Part shown: piece after piece, positions 25,053-35,100 of the stretch
Position numbering within the stretch: the stretch's first letter is position 1
Layout of the letters: every line of letters begins with the position of its first letter
NCBI RefSeq assembly: GCF_008974145.1
Contig: NZ_BJKP01000022.1
Coordinates: forward strand, 1-61,262
Length of the DNA stretch: 61,262 nt
From: Microcystis aeruginosa NIES-4325
GTDB taxonomy: Bacteria > Cyanobacteriota > Cyanobacteriia > Cyanobacteriales > Microcystaceae
Reading direction: 5' to 3'
Position numbers and translations under genes: made by a program
The notes under the pieces: model-generated
Told to the model about the DNA's origin: nothing
The model's input: the letters and a program-made list of their open reading frames with translations, nothing else
Databases searched by the model: none

Positions 25053-26150
25053 TTATTTGGTCTCCTCTGAGGAATTTTTCACCGTTTCTTCTAGGAAAAC
25101 TACCGGTTCTTTTTCCCGCTGCTGCGAGCGGATGATATCGATGGTACTTTTCAGCACACTAGCGATGGGAACTGCTATCAATAAACCGAGAATTCCTGCC
25201 ACTTTGCCCCCGATAAAAAGAGATAGAATAATCCAGACGGGATTAAGTCCGATCATACCTCCCATTAACCGAGGGGCGATGACATTATCATTAATTTGAC
25301 CCACAATAATGGTCAGGGTCAAAACTTTTAATCCTAACCAAAAATCTTGAAACATCAGTAGGGTACTAATGCCAATAATGGTAAAGGCACTGGCAAAAGG
25401 AATTAATGTAGTTAGACCGATCGCCACACCGAATAATAGGGCATAATCAACCTTGAGAATCACAAAAACAAAAATTTGAGCAAGGCTGAGAATTCCCGCT
25501 AAAATGGTTTGACCAGCAAAATAGGTTTCAAAAGTTTGGCGAATAATCGTTCTTAATTTGAGATTCCAGGGAGCAGGAATCCAACTTAAAATTCCCTCCC
25601 AAATTTGTTCGCCATAGAGAACAAGAAAGACGGTGAGAACCAGTACAAATAGAATATTTAGGATACTGTTGATAGTTCCCAGCACAAAGCTAAGTAATTG
25701 AGTGCTAAGAGTTTGTAAAACATTGGTTAGTCGTTCCGATAACTGGGTGATTGATTGCTCGATATAAATCGCATATTTCTGAGTTTTATCCCACTTTTCT
25801 AAATTTTGTATCTGTTCGGTTCCCGACTCGATCCACTGGGGTAAACTATTGATTAAACTGCTTAATTGTTCGATAATCTGCGGAATTAAAATTAAACCTA
25901 AAACAATAAAAATTAATAGGGCAATTAAAAATACAATAGCGATCGAACTACTACGATTAACCCCGCGTCTTTGCAGCAGTTTGATGGGAACATCTAAGAC
26001 AAAAGCTAGTAAACTGGCAGTGACAAAAATACTGACTAAGGGTTCTAGGTAGCTAAATAATTGGAATAATAACCAGCCATTGAGAAATAAGAGCGGAAAA
26101 ACTAGACTTAGCCGCAACCAACGAGGTAGTTGCTTAAAAAGCTCTATCAT
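25053..26150 (-). CDS. AI-2E family (PerM/YdiK-type) transporter
   Basis: 365 aa with 7-8 predicted membrane helices. Seen: two N-terminal helices (about 15-70), a soluble middle (GTEQIQNLEKWDKTQKY), then hydrophobic helices in the second half, including VGQINDNVIAPRLMGG, a conserved PerM-family signature. Known: members are permeases thought to export small molecules such as autoinducer-2 or to act as sodium/proton antiporters; evidence for AI-2 transport varies. It lies on the minus strand upstream of the tRNA-Ala gene, which is on the same strand. Confidence 0.88.
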   Translation of the reverse strand: MIELFKQLPRWLRLSLVFPLLFLNGWLLFQLFSYLEPLVSIFVTASLLAFVLDVPIKLLQRRGVNRSSSIAIVFLIALLIFIVLGLILIPQIIEQLSSLINSLPQWIESGTEQIQNLEKWDKTQKYAIYIEQSITQLSERLTNVLQTLSTQLLSFVLGTINSILNILFVLVLTVFLVLYGEQIWEGILSWIPAPWNLKLRTIIRQTFETYFAGQTILAGILSLAQIFVFVILKVDYALLFGVAIGLTTLIPFASAFTIIGISTLLMFQDFWLGLKVLTLTIIVGQINDNVIAPRLMGGMIGLNPVWIILSLFIGGKVAGILGLLIAVPIASVLKSTIDIIRSQQREKEPVVFLEETVKNSSEETK

Positions 26151-26281
26151 ATAACTAATTTTGTCCTGAGAGAGTATCGAGGTAAAAAGAGACTTTTCTA
26201 ACCAGAAATCCTCTTTTAATCTACCATCTCCTCGCTACTTTTCTAGTCTCCAGTAAACCTGAAACTCTTATCCTAACTGTA

Positions 26282-26354
26282 TGGAGCTAAGCGGATTCGA
26301 ACCGCTGACCCCCTCAATGCCATTGAGGTGCTCTACCAACTGAGCTATAACCCC
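26282..26354 (-). tRNA. tRNA-Ala (GGC)
   Basis: On the minus strand a 73-nt cloverleaf begins GGGGTTATAGCTCAGTTGG, continues with CACCTCAATGGCATTGAGG (anticodon GGC in a perfect 5-bp stem) and ends GGTTCGAATCCGCTTAGCTCCA. The acceptor, D, anticodon and T arms all pair. No CCA is encoded. The GGC anticodon reads GCC and, by wobble, GCU. Confidence 0.96.
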
Positions 26355-26473
26355 TTGAAGACCATTTTTGAATATAGCTTAAATAGAATCATTTTGTCAA
26401 GGGGTGACGAGAAAAAAATTTGTCAGTCCCAAGGCGATCGCTCATAAGACAAGGGTAGAACAATCGCCCCCAT

Positions 26474-26674
26474 TTAGACGGGAGCCGGAATTTGGGTTAA
26501 ATAGGTTAAACAGTGACCCATGAGGAAATAAACTACTAACATAGCCGCTGCCGCTGCTGCCACTAAGGTTCCTGCCAGCATCAAGGAAAACTCTTGCTTG
26601 TTGAACGCTTGCTGCATCAGATGCAATGACCAAGCCACAAGACCGAGGTCAAAGATGAGAATCGGAACTAACAT
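26474..26674 (-). CDS. Small two-helix membrane protein, conserved hypothetical
   Basis: 66 aa with two hydrophobic segments, about residues 3-20 and 33-55 (AAAAAAMLVVYFLMG). No motif is recognisable. The protein is typical of the small cyanobacterial membrane proteins of unknown function. It starts with an ATG at 26674. The opposite reading frame shows no support. Confidence 0.6.
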   Translation of the reverse strand: MLVPILIFDLGLVAWSLHLMQQAFNKQEFSLMLAGTLVAAAAAAMLVVYFLMGHCLTYLTQIPAPV

Positions 26675-26920
26675 ATTTTAAATTTTGTTAACTTTCCTCT
26701 ATTCTAATACATAATTTTCCCGAGGGATAATCGGACGGAAGTTAAAAACAGGGATTTTTTGCCGGTTGCTCGATCGAGGTTGTCAGCCGTCAGCCATTGG
26801 CTTTCAGTAATAGGTGTAAAGCTTGCTCTTCTGGGGTTGCAGCCTGAAGAAATCCTTTTCCCTAAAAACCGACTCAATCACTAGATTAAGTTCTGCAAAT
26901 CTTGCTCTCATTTTCCCCAG

Positions 26921-27685
26921 CTAACGCACGGGTACTTGTTGATTTTGCAGATAATTTTTGACCTCAGCGATGGTTAATTGACCATAATGGAGCAAAGAAG
27001 CCAATAAAGCCGCTTCTGCCCGCCCTTCCGTCAATGCTTCGTAAATATGCTGACAATTACCCGCTCCTCCAGAGGCAATCACAGGAATCTCCACCCTTTC
27101 TGCGATCGCTTTTGTCAATGCCAGATCGTAACCCGCTTGCGTGCCGTCGGCATCCATACTGGTAACTAACAACTCACCCGCCCCGCGTTTTTCCACTTCT
27201 TGCGCCCATAATAAAGCATCAATACCCGTATTTTCGCGTCCACCCCGAACATAAACCTCCCAACCAGGGTTATGCTCATCCTTACGTCGTCTAGCATCGA
27301 TCGCCACCACAATACACTGTTTACCAAAGCGATCGCTGGCTCGATCGAGCAATTCTGGATCGCGCACGGCAGCCGAGTTAATGCTGACTTTATCGGCCCC
27401 GGCTCTTAACAAATTTTTAATATTTTCTAAGGATTGGATGCCACCCCCCACAGTCAGAGGAATAAAAACCTGTTCCGCCGTGCGATAGACTACATCAATA
27501 ATCGTGTCGCGATCTTCATGGGTAGCAGTAATATCAAGAAAAACCAACTCATCGGCCCCTGCCTGATTATACAAGCGAGCTAACTCCACGGGGTCGCCAG
27601 CATCCTGAAGATTGACAAAATTAACCCCTTTAACTACCCGACCTTTATTGACATCCAAACAAGGCAAAATCCGCTTCGCTAACAT
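26921..27685 (-). CDS. hisF: Imidazole glycerol phosphate synthase, cyclase subunit HisF
   Basis: 254 aa (beta/alpha)8 barrel. Catalytic Asp11 ([14 protein letters not shown]) and the second catalytic aspartate in [11 protein letters not shown] (about residue 130) are present, and phosphate-binding VTVGGGIQ-type and VIASGGAGN loops are complete. Known: with HisH-derived ammonia it converts PRFAR to imidazole glycerol phosphate and AICAR in histidine synthesis. The hisH gene is not next to it. It is divergent from ruvB with only 23 bp between the start codons, so their promoters overlap the coding ends. Confidence 0.97.
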   Translation of the reverse strand: MLAKRILPCLDVNKGRVVKGVNFVNLQDAGDPVELARLYNQAGADELVFLDITATHEDRDTIIDVVYRTAEQVFIPLTVGGGIQSLENIKNLLRAGADKVSINSAAVRDPELLDRASDRFGKQCIVVAIDARRRKDEHNPGWEVYVRGGRENTGIDALLWAQEVEKRGAGELLVTSMDADGTQAGYDLALTKAIAERVEIPVIASGGAGNCQHIYEALTEGRAEAALLASLLHYGQLTIAEVKNYLQNQQVPVR

Positions 27686-27708
27686 ATCCTAGACTCTTGA
27701 TTGTAACA

Positions 27709-28785
27709 ATGGCCATCAAACGATCGCACAATTCCCCCCCGGCTGCCGAGGAAAATCTGCTCACTCCCAATCCCACTATAGAAGAAACGGAAAAAGCAGA
27801 AGCGCAGATCCGTCCCCAATCCCTAGAGGATTATATCGGTCAACAGGACTTAAAGGCTAATCTAAAAGTCACCATCGCCGCGGCCAAAGCTAGACAAGAA
27901 GCGATCGATCATTTGCTCTTCTACGGGCCGCCAGGATTGGGAAAAACCACCATGGCTTTAATTTTAGCGGCCGAGATGGGAGTAAATTGCCGCATTACCG
28001 CCGCCCCCGCTTTAGAGCGTCCCCGGGACATTACCGGCATCCTGATCAATCTTAAACCCCGGGATATTCTTTTTATCGACGAAATTCATCGACTCAATCG
28101 GGTGACGGAGGAGTTATTATACCCCGCGATGGAGGATTATCGGCTGGATGTGACGATTGGCAAGGGTCAAGCGGCGAAAATTCGCAGTATTTCTTTACCT
28201 CCGTTTACTTTAATCGGTGCTACTACCAAAGTTGGCTCTTTAACTTCGCCTTTGCGCGATCGTTTTGGCATGATTCAACGTCTGCGTTTCTATACAGTTG
28301 AGGAATTGACCACAATTCTTCTCCGAAGTGCCACTATTTTTAATATTCCCATGACCGAAGCGGGTGCGATCGAAATTTCCCGTCGCAGTCGGGGAACTCC
28401 ACGCATTGCCAATCGTTTATTAAAACGGGTACGCGACTATGTGCAGGTGAAGGGAGAAGCTATTATCACCCCCCAATTAGCCGCTGAGGGATTAAATCAA
28501 TTAAATGTGGATTCTATGGGTTTAGATTGGACCGATCGATTAGTATTAAAAACGATGATCGAACAGTTTCAAGGCAGACCCGTGGGATTGGAAGCAGTAG
28601 CGGCAGCCACGGGAGAAGATGCCAAGACGATCGAGGAGGTGTATGAGCCTTATTTATTACAAATAGGTTATCTCAATCGTACTCCCCGGGGTCGCATGGT
28701 GACGGCAGCCGCCTACGAACATTTAGGTTTACTGGCAAAATTGCCGAAAAATAATGATCAAAGTTTGCCTTTGTTTGAGTTGTAG
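27709..28785 (+). CDS. ruvB: Holliday junction branch migration DNA helicase RuvB
   Basis: 358 aa from the ATG at 27709; an in-frame TTG at 27697 is less likely. AAA+ ATPase: Walker [12 protein letters not shown], Walker [12 protein letters not shown], sensor [18 protein letters not shown]. The C-terminal winged helix is complete ([12 protein letters not shown]). Known: hexameric motor that moves Holliday junctions with RuvA. Its last 66 bp (28720-28785) are duplicated beyond the restriction-modification unit at 31187-31252, so the present ruvB 3' end may have been supplied by the inserted unit. The frame is intact. Confidence 0.97.
   Translation: MAIKRSHNSPPAAEENLLTPNPTIEETEKAEAQIRPQSLEDYIGQQDLKANLKVTIAAAKARQEAIDHLLFYGPPGLGKTTMALILAAEMGVNCRITAAPALERPRDITGILINLKPRDILFIDEIHRLNRVTEELLYPAMEDYRLDVTIGKGQAAKIRSISLPPFTLIGATTKVGSLTSPLRDRFGMIQRLRFYTVEELTTILLRSATIFNIPMTEAGAIEISRRSRGTPRIANRLLKRVRDYVQVKGEAIITPQLAAEGLNQLNVDSMGLDWTDRLVLKTMIEQFQGRPVGLEAVAAATGEDAKTIEEVYEPYLLQIGYLNRTPRGRMVTAAAYEHLGLLAKLPKNNDQSLPLFEL
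28720..28785 (+). repeat. Duplicated end of ruvB, proximal copy
   Basis: The final 66 bp of ruvB, encoding [21 protein letters not shown] and the stop, recur in direct orientation at 31187-31252, with 57 of 66 bases identical. The two copies bracket the restriction-modification genes. See the distal copy. Confidence 0.8.
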
Positions 28786-28805
28786 TTTTCTAGATGTTAA
28801 CTAGG

Positions 28806-29777
28806 TTAAAGATGGCATAGCCAACGCATAATTGAAACCAGTTGATTATCATTGGTTAAGTTAGCGGCATTGGTGAGTTTTTTCGTCTCTAATTGCTGAT
28901 AAATTTCCCTGGCCATTTTTGTTTCAATAGCAGCGCCGATAAAAAAAGTATAAGGATGCTTAGAGATTTTTCTAAAAGCATTATCAATTCTCTGCAAAGC
29001 AGTACGAGCAGTTTTCCAATGTTCATCTGCTCCTGCGGGATCAATCCCACCTTTCAATTCTCCCAAAGCAATGTATAAATCAGCAGATTGTAAGGTTTGT
29101 TTTTTGATTTTTTTATTAGCTAATTGCGTCGAATCACATTTTTAAAGGCACAAATCAATATTGTTGTTATTAACAATGGGAACATTGACATTATAAATTA
29201 TTGTTCTTGGTTGGCTGTTATTTAACCAGCTAACACCTCTAACCAAGATTTCTAGATTAGGTGTCATTTCTTCAGCTTCTCTCCATTGATTATTACTAGA
29301 ATTGAGCCAATCATAAGCAATTCCTCCTACTCTTAAAGTTGCTAATAGAGAACGAGTAAATTTACTTTGAGCTAAGGAGCCACCTGCGTTTCTCATGATT
29401 CCTCCTAAAGTGTCACCCCGAATCAATAGAAATCTATAGACTAACTCCTCGACAAAATTAGTCCCCGCAGGTTCCAGAAAATTGACAATTAATTCTTGAA
29501 TTGCTTCTACCTTGTCTTGGGGATGTAAATAATTTTTAGCCTTATCAGAAATTCCCGATGCAGTTAATAAAGCCGCTTGAATATCTGGGATATTTAGTAA
29601 ATCTCTAGGATTGTTTACGGTTTGGGCAATAATTTTTAAGGTTCTTGCTTCTGCAATTAAAGGAGTAGCTCTCTGATTTTTTTCTAAGGCTAGAGCAATA
29701 AATCCTGAACGGATAGCTTCATAGGTAGTCTCCAAATCACCACTTTGGTTTAAATGCAAGAGATAGGGTTTTTCCAT
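28806..29777 (-). pseudogene. AvaI/BsoBI-like type II restriction endonuclease, interrupted by an in-frame TAA
   Basis: Read through the TAA at 29142-29144 (codon 212), the frame runs from the ATG at 29777 to 28806, giving 323 codons before the terminal stop, the length I recall for BsoBI. Seen: FIALALEKNQRATPLIAEAR, FLEPAGTNFVEELVYRFLL, RGDTLGGIMRN; after the stop, [19 protein letters not shown] and [12 protein letters not shown]. The catalytic E-x-K falls at residues 240 and 242 and a histidine at 253, matching BsoBI numbering. The stop lies between the putative catalytic Asp and the ExK. Known: AvaI/BsoBI cut CYCGRG. A TTG-started open frame (28806-29066) encodes the tail alone. Its ATG overlaps the methyltransferase stop (TAATG). 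Confidence 0.88.
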
Positions 29778-31189
29778 TAAGGCTTTCTCCACACATAAAT
29801 ACATTTTCTTAAAGATTCTCTACCATGACATCCCATTTGCTGACTACTATTACCTTTTCCCTGAGGAACTACTAAAATATTTTCTACTTTAAATCCAATT
29901 TCTTCAGCAATTTTTGACAAAATTAAATCTACAGAAATACTAGCTCCCGCATAACGAACGTTATCATTAATCATACAAAAAATACCAGAGGATTTCATAA
30001 CCCGAAAGCATTCATAAATTAGACAAGACATTTCCAGAAAATACCCCCTAATCATCCGAGGAATACCATGGTTATTTAAGGACTTGCTTGATTTTAATTA
30101 CTCTAAATAATCCAGGATACTCTCTAATAATTTTTGACGATCAGTTATGGCAATGGCTGGCGACCAATGTTCATTGATTTTTAGTAACTCTTTGGGTTTA
30201 TTTTCAACAGTGCAACTAAGCATTTGTTGACGTAATTGTTTTAATTGTAGTTGATCTATTCCCAACAGAGCCAATTCCAAAGCGTAGATACGAGTATAAT
30301 CATAGCGATTACAATAAGGAGGAGAAGTAATAATAGAATCGTATTTTTCTGACGAAATCTCTGGCAAAATCTCAAGACAAGAACCTTGATATAGTTGAAT
30401 TTTTCCCCGAGGATAATCTCTAGAAAAAAGTTCCAATTGTTGCTGACTAGGCTCTAAATCTGCGAGAATTTCTCGTAACTTGCTATGTAGGGCAATTTTA
30501 AAGTCTAAAATTTTTCCTTTGTCAAATATATTTTTGCCCTGTTGTTTACCAGAACGATAATCCCAACGGAGGTATTGACCATCTTTTCTAGTATAGCTAA
30601 TTGATTCGAGAATAGAAAGTAAGGCAAATTTTAAGATCGCTTGCACTCGCTCATTCTCTTGGGCAATCAACCCTAAGTAACTTTCTATACAAGCCTGATT
30701 TTCTTGGGGATATGCTCCTTGAGTAATTGGTAATTCTAATAACTTAACTTTGTCATCTACCTGTTGCCAAAGGCTATGGTTAGACCAGTACTCTAGACGA
30801 TGTATATCATCACTATTTAAGCCATTTTCTAAAATTTGTCTAGTCATAATTAATTCCTGTCCAATCGGCAATAGTTCTATTCCATCTGCTGATAAACCCC
30901 TGGCTGCCGCCGCAAACAAAGTTGTTCCGCTGCCACCAAAAGGGTCTAGTATTTTTCCTTGTTTGATACCATATTTTTCTAGAAGATAAACTATCAGATC
31001 AACGGAAAAACCCTCTTTATATTTATACCAGCGATAAACCGGTTGGTTCTTATTACCTTGAAAACTCACTAGGGTACGAGATAATTGCTCAGAATCAAGT
31101 AATTTGTCTTGAAAATAATTAAATAATTCTCGATCGAGATTGTTGATTTCTAACAATCTTGCTGCTACATTAACTGAACTATTAATCAT
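29777..31189 (-). pseudogene. DNA methyltransferase of the AvaI-like system, interrupted by an in-frame TAA
   Basis: One continuous frame of 470 codons before its stop, broken only by TAA at 30098-30100 (codon 364). Before it: SAM-binding LDPFGGSGTTLFAAAARG (from residue 81) and catalytic TSPPYCNRYDYTR (from 288). After it, in the same frame: LNNHGIPRMIRGYFLEMSC, FCMINDNVRYAG and KGNSSQQMGCHGRES. TSPPY-type motifs occur in N4-cytosine and N6-adenine enzymes; the partner suggests cytosine. The ATG falls within the duplicated ruvB end (CAT at 31187-31189). The last three bases overlap the endonuclease start. Truncated 363-aa product probably inactive. Confidence 0.88.
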
Positions 31190-31252
31190 TTAGGTTTACT
31201 GGCGAAATTGCCGAAAAATAATTATCAGAGTTTATCTTTATTTGATTGGTAA
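31187..31252 (+). repeat. Duplicated end of ruvB, distal copy
   Basis: Read on the plus strand it encodes [21 protein letters not shown] followed by TAA: 57 of 66 bases match the real ruvB end, with four amino-acid changes and a preserved stop. It lies directly beyond the start of the methyltransferase gene, whose ATG is the reverse of its first codon. The arrangement ruvB-end, R-M genes, ruvB-end is a long target duplication, and this copy is probably the original end displaced by insertion, or the other way round. Confidence 0.8.
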
Positions 31253-31319
31253 TTTTAATCGGTGGGGAAGGGGCGATACTTAAGGGTTAATTCTCGCACC
31301 GATTCCCCTAGATTTAATC

Positions 31320-32402
31320 TCAATCCCCTAGACAAATCCCCAAACCCCTGGCGGTTTTGACTAAAGTTTCTTCGGGATCGACAACGCGATAGGTTTTAAT
31401 CGCCTCCTCAATGGGAACACTGACCACTTGCCGATTTTGCCAAGCCACCATACGATCGAATTCCCTCCTGGCGATCAAATCTACGGCCGCCACACCAAAA
31501 GCCGCCCCCAGTAAGCGATCCATCGGAGAAGGAATGCCCCCCCGTTGAATGTGGCCCAGGAAAGTCACTCTCGTTTCGGCCCCGGTTTCCCTGGCAACTT
31601 CTTCGGCTAAATAGCGACCGATACCCCCGAGACGATCTTCCCCTAGGGCTTCCTTCTGCACTAGGCGATTGCCAGTTTCGGTACGCACAGCCTCGGAGAC
31701 AATAATCAGAGAAAACTGTTTATCCATACGCTGCCGTTGCCGGATCTTCTCGCAGACCTTCTCTAATCGGTAGGGAATTTCGGGAATGAGAATGATATCG
31801 GCCCCCCCCGCAATACCGGCAGCCAGGGCGATATGGCCGGCATCTCTACCCATAACTTCTAGAATCATCACCCGGTTATGACTAGCGGCGGTAAAATGGA
31901 GGCGATCGAGGGCTTCTGTGGCGATATTAGTAGCTGTATCGAAGCCGATGGAGACTTCTGTAGCTCCCACATCATTATCGATGGTTTTGGGGATACCAAT
32001 CAGATTAATGCCTCCCTGTTGGGCAATACGGCGCAAAATCGCCAGACTACCATCGCCACCGATGCCAATCAGGGCATCCAGTCCCAGACTATGATAGCCG
32101 TCGATGATGTCCTGAGAGCGATCGATCAGGGTTCCATCCGGCATCGGGAAAGCGAAGGGATCCCCCTTATTGGTAGTACCGAGAATCGTTCCCCCCATCA
32201 CTAACAGGCGGTCGACTCCTTCAATATCAAAGATCGTGGTTTTGGGGGGACGGCTAACTAATCCGTTCGTTGCTTCTCGAATACCCACCACTTCCCAGCC
32301 ATAATTGCCACTGGCATGGTGGACAACGGCACGAATGGCGGCATTTAAACCCGCACAGTCGCCACCACTGGTGAGAATTCCAATTCGTTTTTTTTCACCC
32401 AT
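31320..32402 (-). CDS. pfkA: 6-phosphofructokinase
   Basis: 360 aa. Seen: ATP-binding TSGGDCAGLNAAIR at the start; the GIGGDGSLAIL block, whose GGDGS favours ATP over pyrophosphate as donor; catalytic PKTIDNDV (Asp as base); and sugar-phosphate-binding MGRDAGH. Known: phosphorylates fructose 6-phosphate to the 1,6-bisphosphate in glycolysis, used mainly in darkness. It stands alone between the inserted restriction-modification unit and gltX. Intergenic 32403-32663 contains no gene that I can see. Confidence 0.96.
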   Translation of the reverse strand: MGEKKRIGILTSGGDCAGLNAAIRAVVHHASGNYGWEVVGIREATNGLVSRPPKTTIFDIEGVDRLLVMGGTILGTTNKGDPFAFPMPDGTLIDRSQDIIDGYHSLGLDALIGIGGDGSLAILRRIAQQGGINLIGIPKTIDNDVGATEVSIGFDTATNIATEALDRLHFTAASHNRVMILEVMGRDAGHIALAAGIAGGADIILIPEIPYRLEKVCEKIRQRQRMDKQFSLIIVSEAVRTETGNRLVQKEALGEDRLGGIGRYLAEEVARETGAETRVTFLGHIQRGGIPSPMDRLLGAAFGVAAVDLIARREFDRMVAWQNRQVVSVPIEEAIKTYRVVDPEETLVKTARGLGICLGD

Positions 32403-32663
32403 AGCTTTTTGTCAGGAGATTAACAAATCTATATTTAGGGAAAAGTTGCGGATAATGCCTAAAAATTAAGAAAGTTTCTAGATCGTCCCTGACAGTTAGG
32501 GGAAAAAACCGAAACATCCGCCCTCGTCCCCTCAGTAATCGATCACGAGCAGGGTATGCAGGGCGACACGGATTCCCATTATACTAGAAATTATATAGCA
32601 ATATTAGGGCATTTGTCAACCCTAATATGCGAGAAATTTTCTGATAACTGATAGCCAGTCAAT

Positions 32664-34106
32664 TTAACTATTTACTGCTTGCTGAAGACGGGATATATCC
32701 CAACCTTTTTGATTGAGAAGTAGCCAAGACTGCATTAAATCCGGACCGTGTAACTCCCCCATCAAAGCGGCCCGGAGAGACTTCATCACCAGACCTTTTT
32801 TCACTCCATGGGCTTTAGTTGTTGTCTCCACAATTCCCTTAGCCACTTCTCCAGTCAAATCGGGACTAATAGCGGCGAGAATATCCTTGATAATATCCTT
32901 AACTCCCTCTAATTGTAATTGACTCAAAGCCTCCTGATTATAATTAGCCAGAGGGGTTAAAAGTAAGCGACTTTCGGCGACAGCATCGCTTAAACGAGTT
33001 AAACTCGGACCGATGAGAGTAGCCAAACCGAGCAACCAAGCTCGATCGGTTTCAGCATCAAAATTATACCCCGCTTCTTGCCAGTAGGGGAGAAGTAAAG
33101 GCACTAATTCCTCACCGGTTAAACGATGGAGATATTGACTATTAATCCAATCCAATTTCGTCCAGTCAAATTTTGCCCCCGCTTTATTTACCCGTTCTAA
33201 ACTAAACACTTCTGCGGCCGCTTCAAGGGTAAAAATTTCTTCAGTGGAATCGGGAGGAGTCCAACCGAGGAGAGTCATGTAATTAACCAAAGCTTGCGGC
33301 AAAAAACCCAGTTTTCGGAAATCATCGATCGAAGTGACTCCATCCCGTTTAGATAACTTACGACCCTCTTGATTTAAGATCAAAGGAGTGTGGGCAAACT
33401 CTGGCACTTTTGCCCCCAAAGCTTCGTATAAAAGAATTTGTTTAGCAGTATTAGCGATGTGATCTTCCCCACGAATAACATGGGTAATTTCCATATCAAT
33501 ATCATCAACAACTACCGCTAAATTATAGAGAGGCTGACCGAAGTTTTCCTCGGCATTTTCCGAGGTACGAGCGATCACCATATCCCCCCCTAAATCACTA
33601 CCTTTCCAGATAACTTTTTCCCGGATTAAATCCTGCCAAATAATTTCTTGATCGTCATCAATAATAAAACGAATTACTGCTTTTCTCCCCCCTTGCTCGA
33701 ATTGCGCTTGTTGTTCGGGGGTGAGATAACGATGACGATTATCGTAACGGGGGGCAAGATTGCGGGCTTTTTGTTCTTCCCGCATTTTTTCCAATTCTTC
33801 TGGGGTACAATAACAACGATAGGCTAAACCTCGATCGAGCAGGGTTTGAATAGCCTGACGATAATAATTAAGGCGTTGAGTTTGAAAAAAAGGACCTTCA
33901 TCCCAATTCAGTCCTAACCATTGTAAGCCCGCTTGAATATTTTCCGTATATTCTGGTCGAGAACGTTCTAAATCTGTATCTTCCACGCGCAAGATAAATT
34001 TACCCCGGTGATGATGGGCAAAAAGCCAGTTAAACACGGCTGTGCGTGCGGTTCCAATGTGTAAATTTCCCGTGGGACTGGGGGCAATACGAACTCTAAC
34101 TGTCAC
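32664..34106 (-). CDS. gltX: Glutamate-tRNA ligase
   Basis: 480 aa, a class I aminoacyl-tRNA synthetase. HIGH-type motif [19 protein letters not shown] (about residues 8-26) and KMSKS-type [10 protein letters not shown] (near residue 247) are intact. The C-terminal helical anticodon-binding domain is complete. Known: charges tRNA-Glu, which in cyanobacteria also feeds tetrapyrrole synthesis, and usually mischarges tRNA-Gln for later amidation. It has its own start at an ATG and no co-oriented close neighbour. Confidence 0.97.
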   Translation of the reverse strand: MTVRVRIAPSPTGNLHIGTARTAVFNWLFAHHHRGKFILRVEDTDLERSRPEYTENIQAGLQWLGLNWDEGPFFQTQRLNYYRQAIQTLLDRGLAYRCYCTPEELEKMREEQKARNLAPRYDNRHRYLTPEQQAQFEQGGRKAVIRFIIDDDQEIIWQDLIREKVIWKGSDLGGDMVIARTSENAEENFGQPLYNLAVVVDDIDMEITHVIRGEDHIANTAKQILLYEALGAKVPEFAHTPLILNQEGRKLSKRDGVTSIDDFRKLGFLPQALVNYMTLLGWTPPDSTEEIFTLEAAAEVFSLERVNKAGAKFDWTKLDWINSQYLHRLTGEELVPLLLPYWQEAGYNFDAETDRAWLLGLATLIGPSLTRLSDAVAESRLLLTPLANYNQEALSQLQLEGVKDIIKDILAAISPDLTGEVAKGIVETTTKAHGVKKGLVMKSLRAALMGELHGPDLMQSWLLLNQKGWDISRLQQAVNS

Positions 34107-34309
34107 GATTTAACTCCTAGGTTTTTTGCGGCAACGATATCCCATATTATGGCAAATTCACCTAGGCAAACTCGCGAAATTAAGAAAATTAAATGGATAG
34201 CTACCAAAAGGTGAGAAAGGAACAACAAACTCTCAAGAATTGAAGTTTCCCTCTCTGGGGAGAGGGTTTGAGGCAGAGATATTTCAATAACCCTGTTATT
34301 TCGATAATT

Positions 34310-34786
34310 CTAGGCAGCGATTAAAGATTTGCTCAAAGGTTGCCAACGGAAATATCTTTCCCCACCCAATTCGAGGACAAATTTTAACCGGGGTTCCTGT
34401 TGACTAAGATTAATTAAGTATTGTTTTTCTTGCGAGGATAAAACAAAACTTTCAATAATCCAAATCACTAAACCTTTAGATTTGGGAGGTAAATTTTCCA
34501 ATTGATAGGTAGCAATGGGAGGAATAAAATAAACCGGTCCAACGGCTGCTTCCCGACCGATATTTTTTTTACCCAAATGGGGGGGGCGGACTCCATGAAT
34601 GCCGGTAAGATAGGCACTTAAATCGCCTAGACCTCTAGCGGTGATATGCAGGACATTGTAACCAGTAGCCCGCAAACGTCTTTGATAGCGTCCCTCGTAA
34701 CCTCCTTCTAAGGGTGCGTAAACACCTAAAGCACCGTATTGTTCCAGATCGCGAATAAATGGTTTTCCTGTGGTCAGTAGTGCCAT
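34310..34786 (-). CDS. ndhN: NAD(P)H-quinone oxidoreductase subunit N (NDH-1)
   Basis: 158 aa from the ATG at 34786, the family's length. The longer open frame to 34885 adds 33 unsupported residues and includes the promoter. Seen: MALLTTGKPFIRDLEQYGAL at the start, GVYAPLEGGYEGRYQRRLR, GVRPPHLGKKNIGREAAVGP. Known: NdhN is a peripheral-arm subunit of the cyanobacterial/plastid NDH-1 complex, needed for cyclic electron flow and CO2 uptake. It is divergent from a 37-aa membrane protein gene. Confidence 0.95.
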   Translation of the reverse strand: MALLTTGKPFIRDLEQYGALGVYAPLEGGYEGRYQRRLRATGYNVLHITARGLGDLSAYLTGIHGVRPPHLGKKNIGREAAVGPVYFIPPIATYQLENLPPKSKGLVIWIIESFVLSSQEKQYLINLSQQEPRLKFVLELGGERYFRWQPLSKSLIAA

Positions 34787-34911
34787 AGCTAGTAAAAAAA
34801 TCTTTTTCCCTATAATCGCACGTTTTGTTAAGTTGTGCGTCAGGTGAACAGAAAAAGACTTAGGATCAAAGATAGAGAGGGACAATCGCTACTCTCTCCC
34901 GAGGAGGCAAT

Positions 34912-35025
34912 ATGTTTCACGATCTCCTTTATCCCAACGGACTGCTTTACATCCTGATTAAACTAACTATTTTAGCTTTAGCAGTCTTGCTCTGGTTTAT
35001 GGTCGTTTCGGCCCCGGCTGTCTGA
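34912..35025 (+). CDS. 37-residue single-helix membrane protein
   Basis: A short ORF preceded by a strong GAGGAGG ribosome binding site five bases before the ATG. The product begins MFHDLLYPNGLLY, has one hydrophobic helix (about 10-35) and ends in APAV. Size and composition are those of the tiny subunits of photosystem, cytochrome b6f or NDH-1 complexes, but I do not recognise it as any of them. It is divergent from ndhN, with 125 bp between their starts, and ends 75 bp before the ABC permease gene. Confidence 0.6.
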   Translation: MFHDLLYPNGLLYILIKLTILALAVLLWFMVVSAPAV

Positions 35026-35100
35026 AAAAAACACTGCTCTTGTCGCAGGTTAGCCTTGTCTTCTACAATTAGCGTTCTATGCAATGGCTAAATTTTGTCG

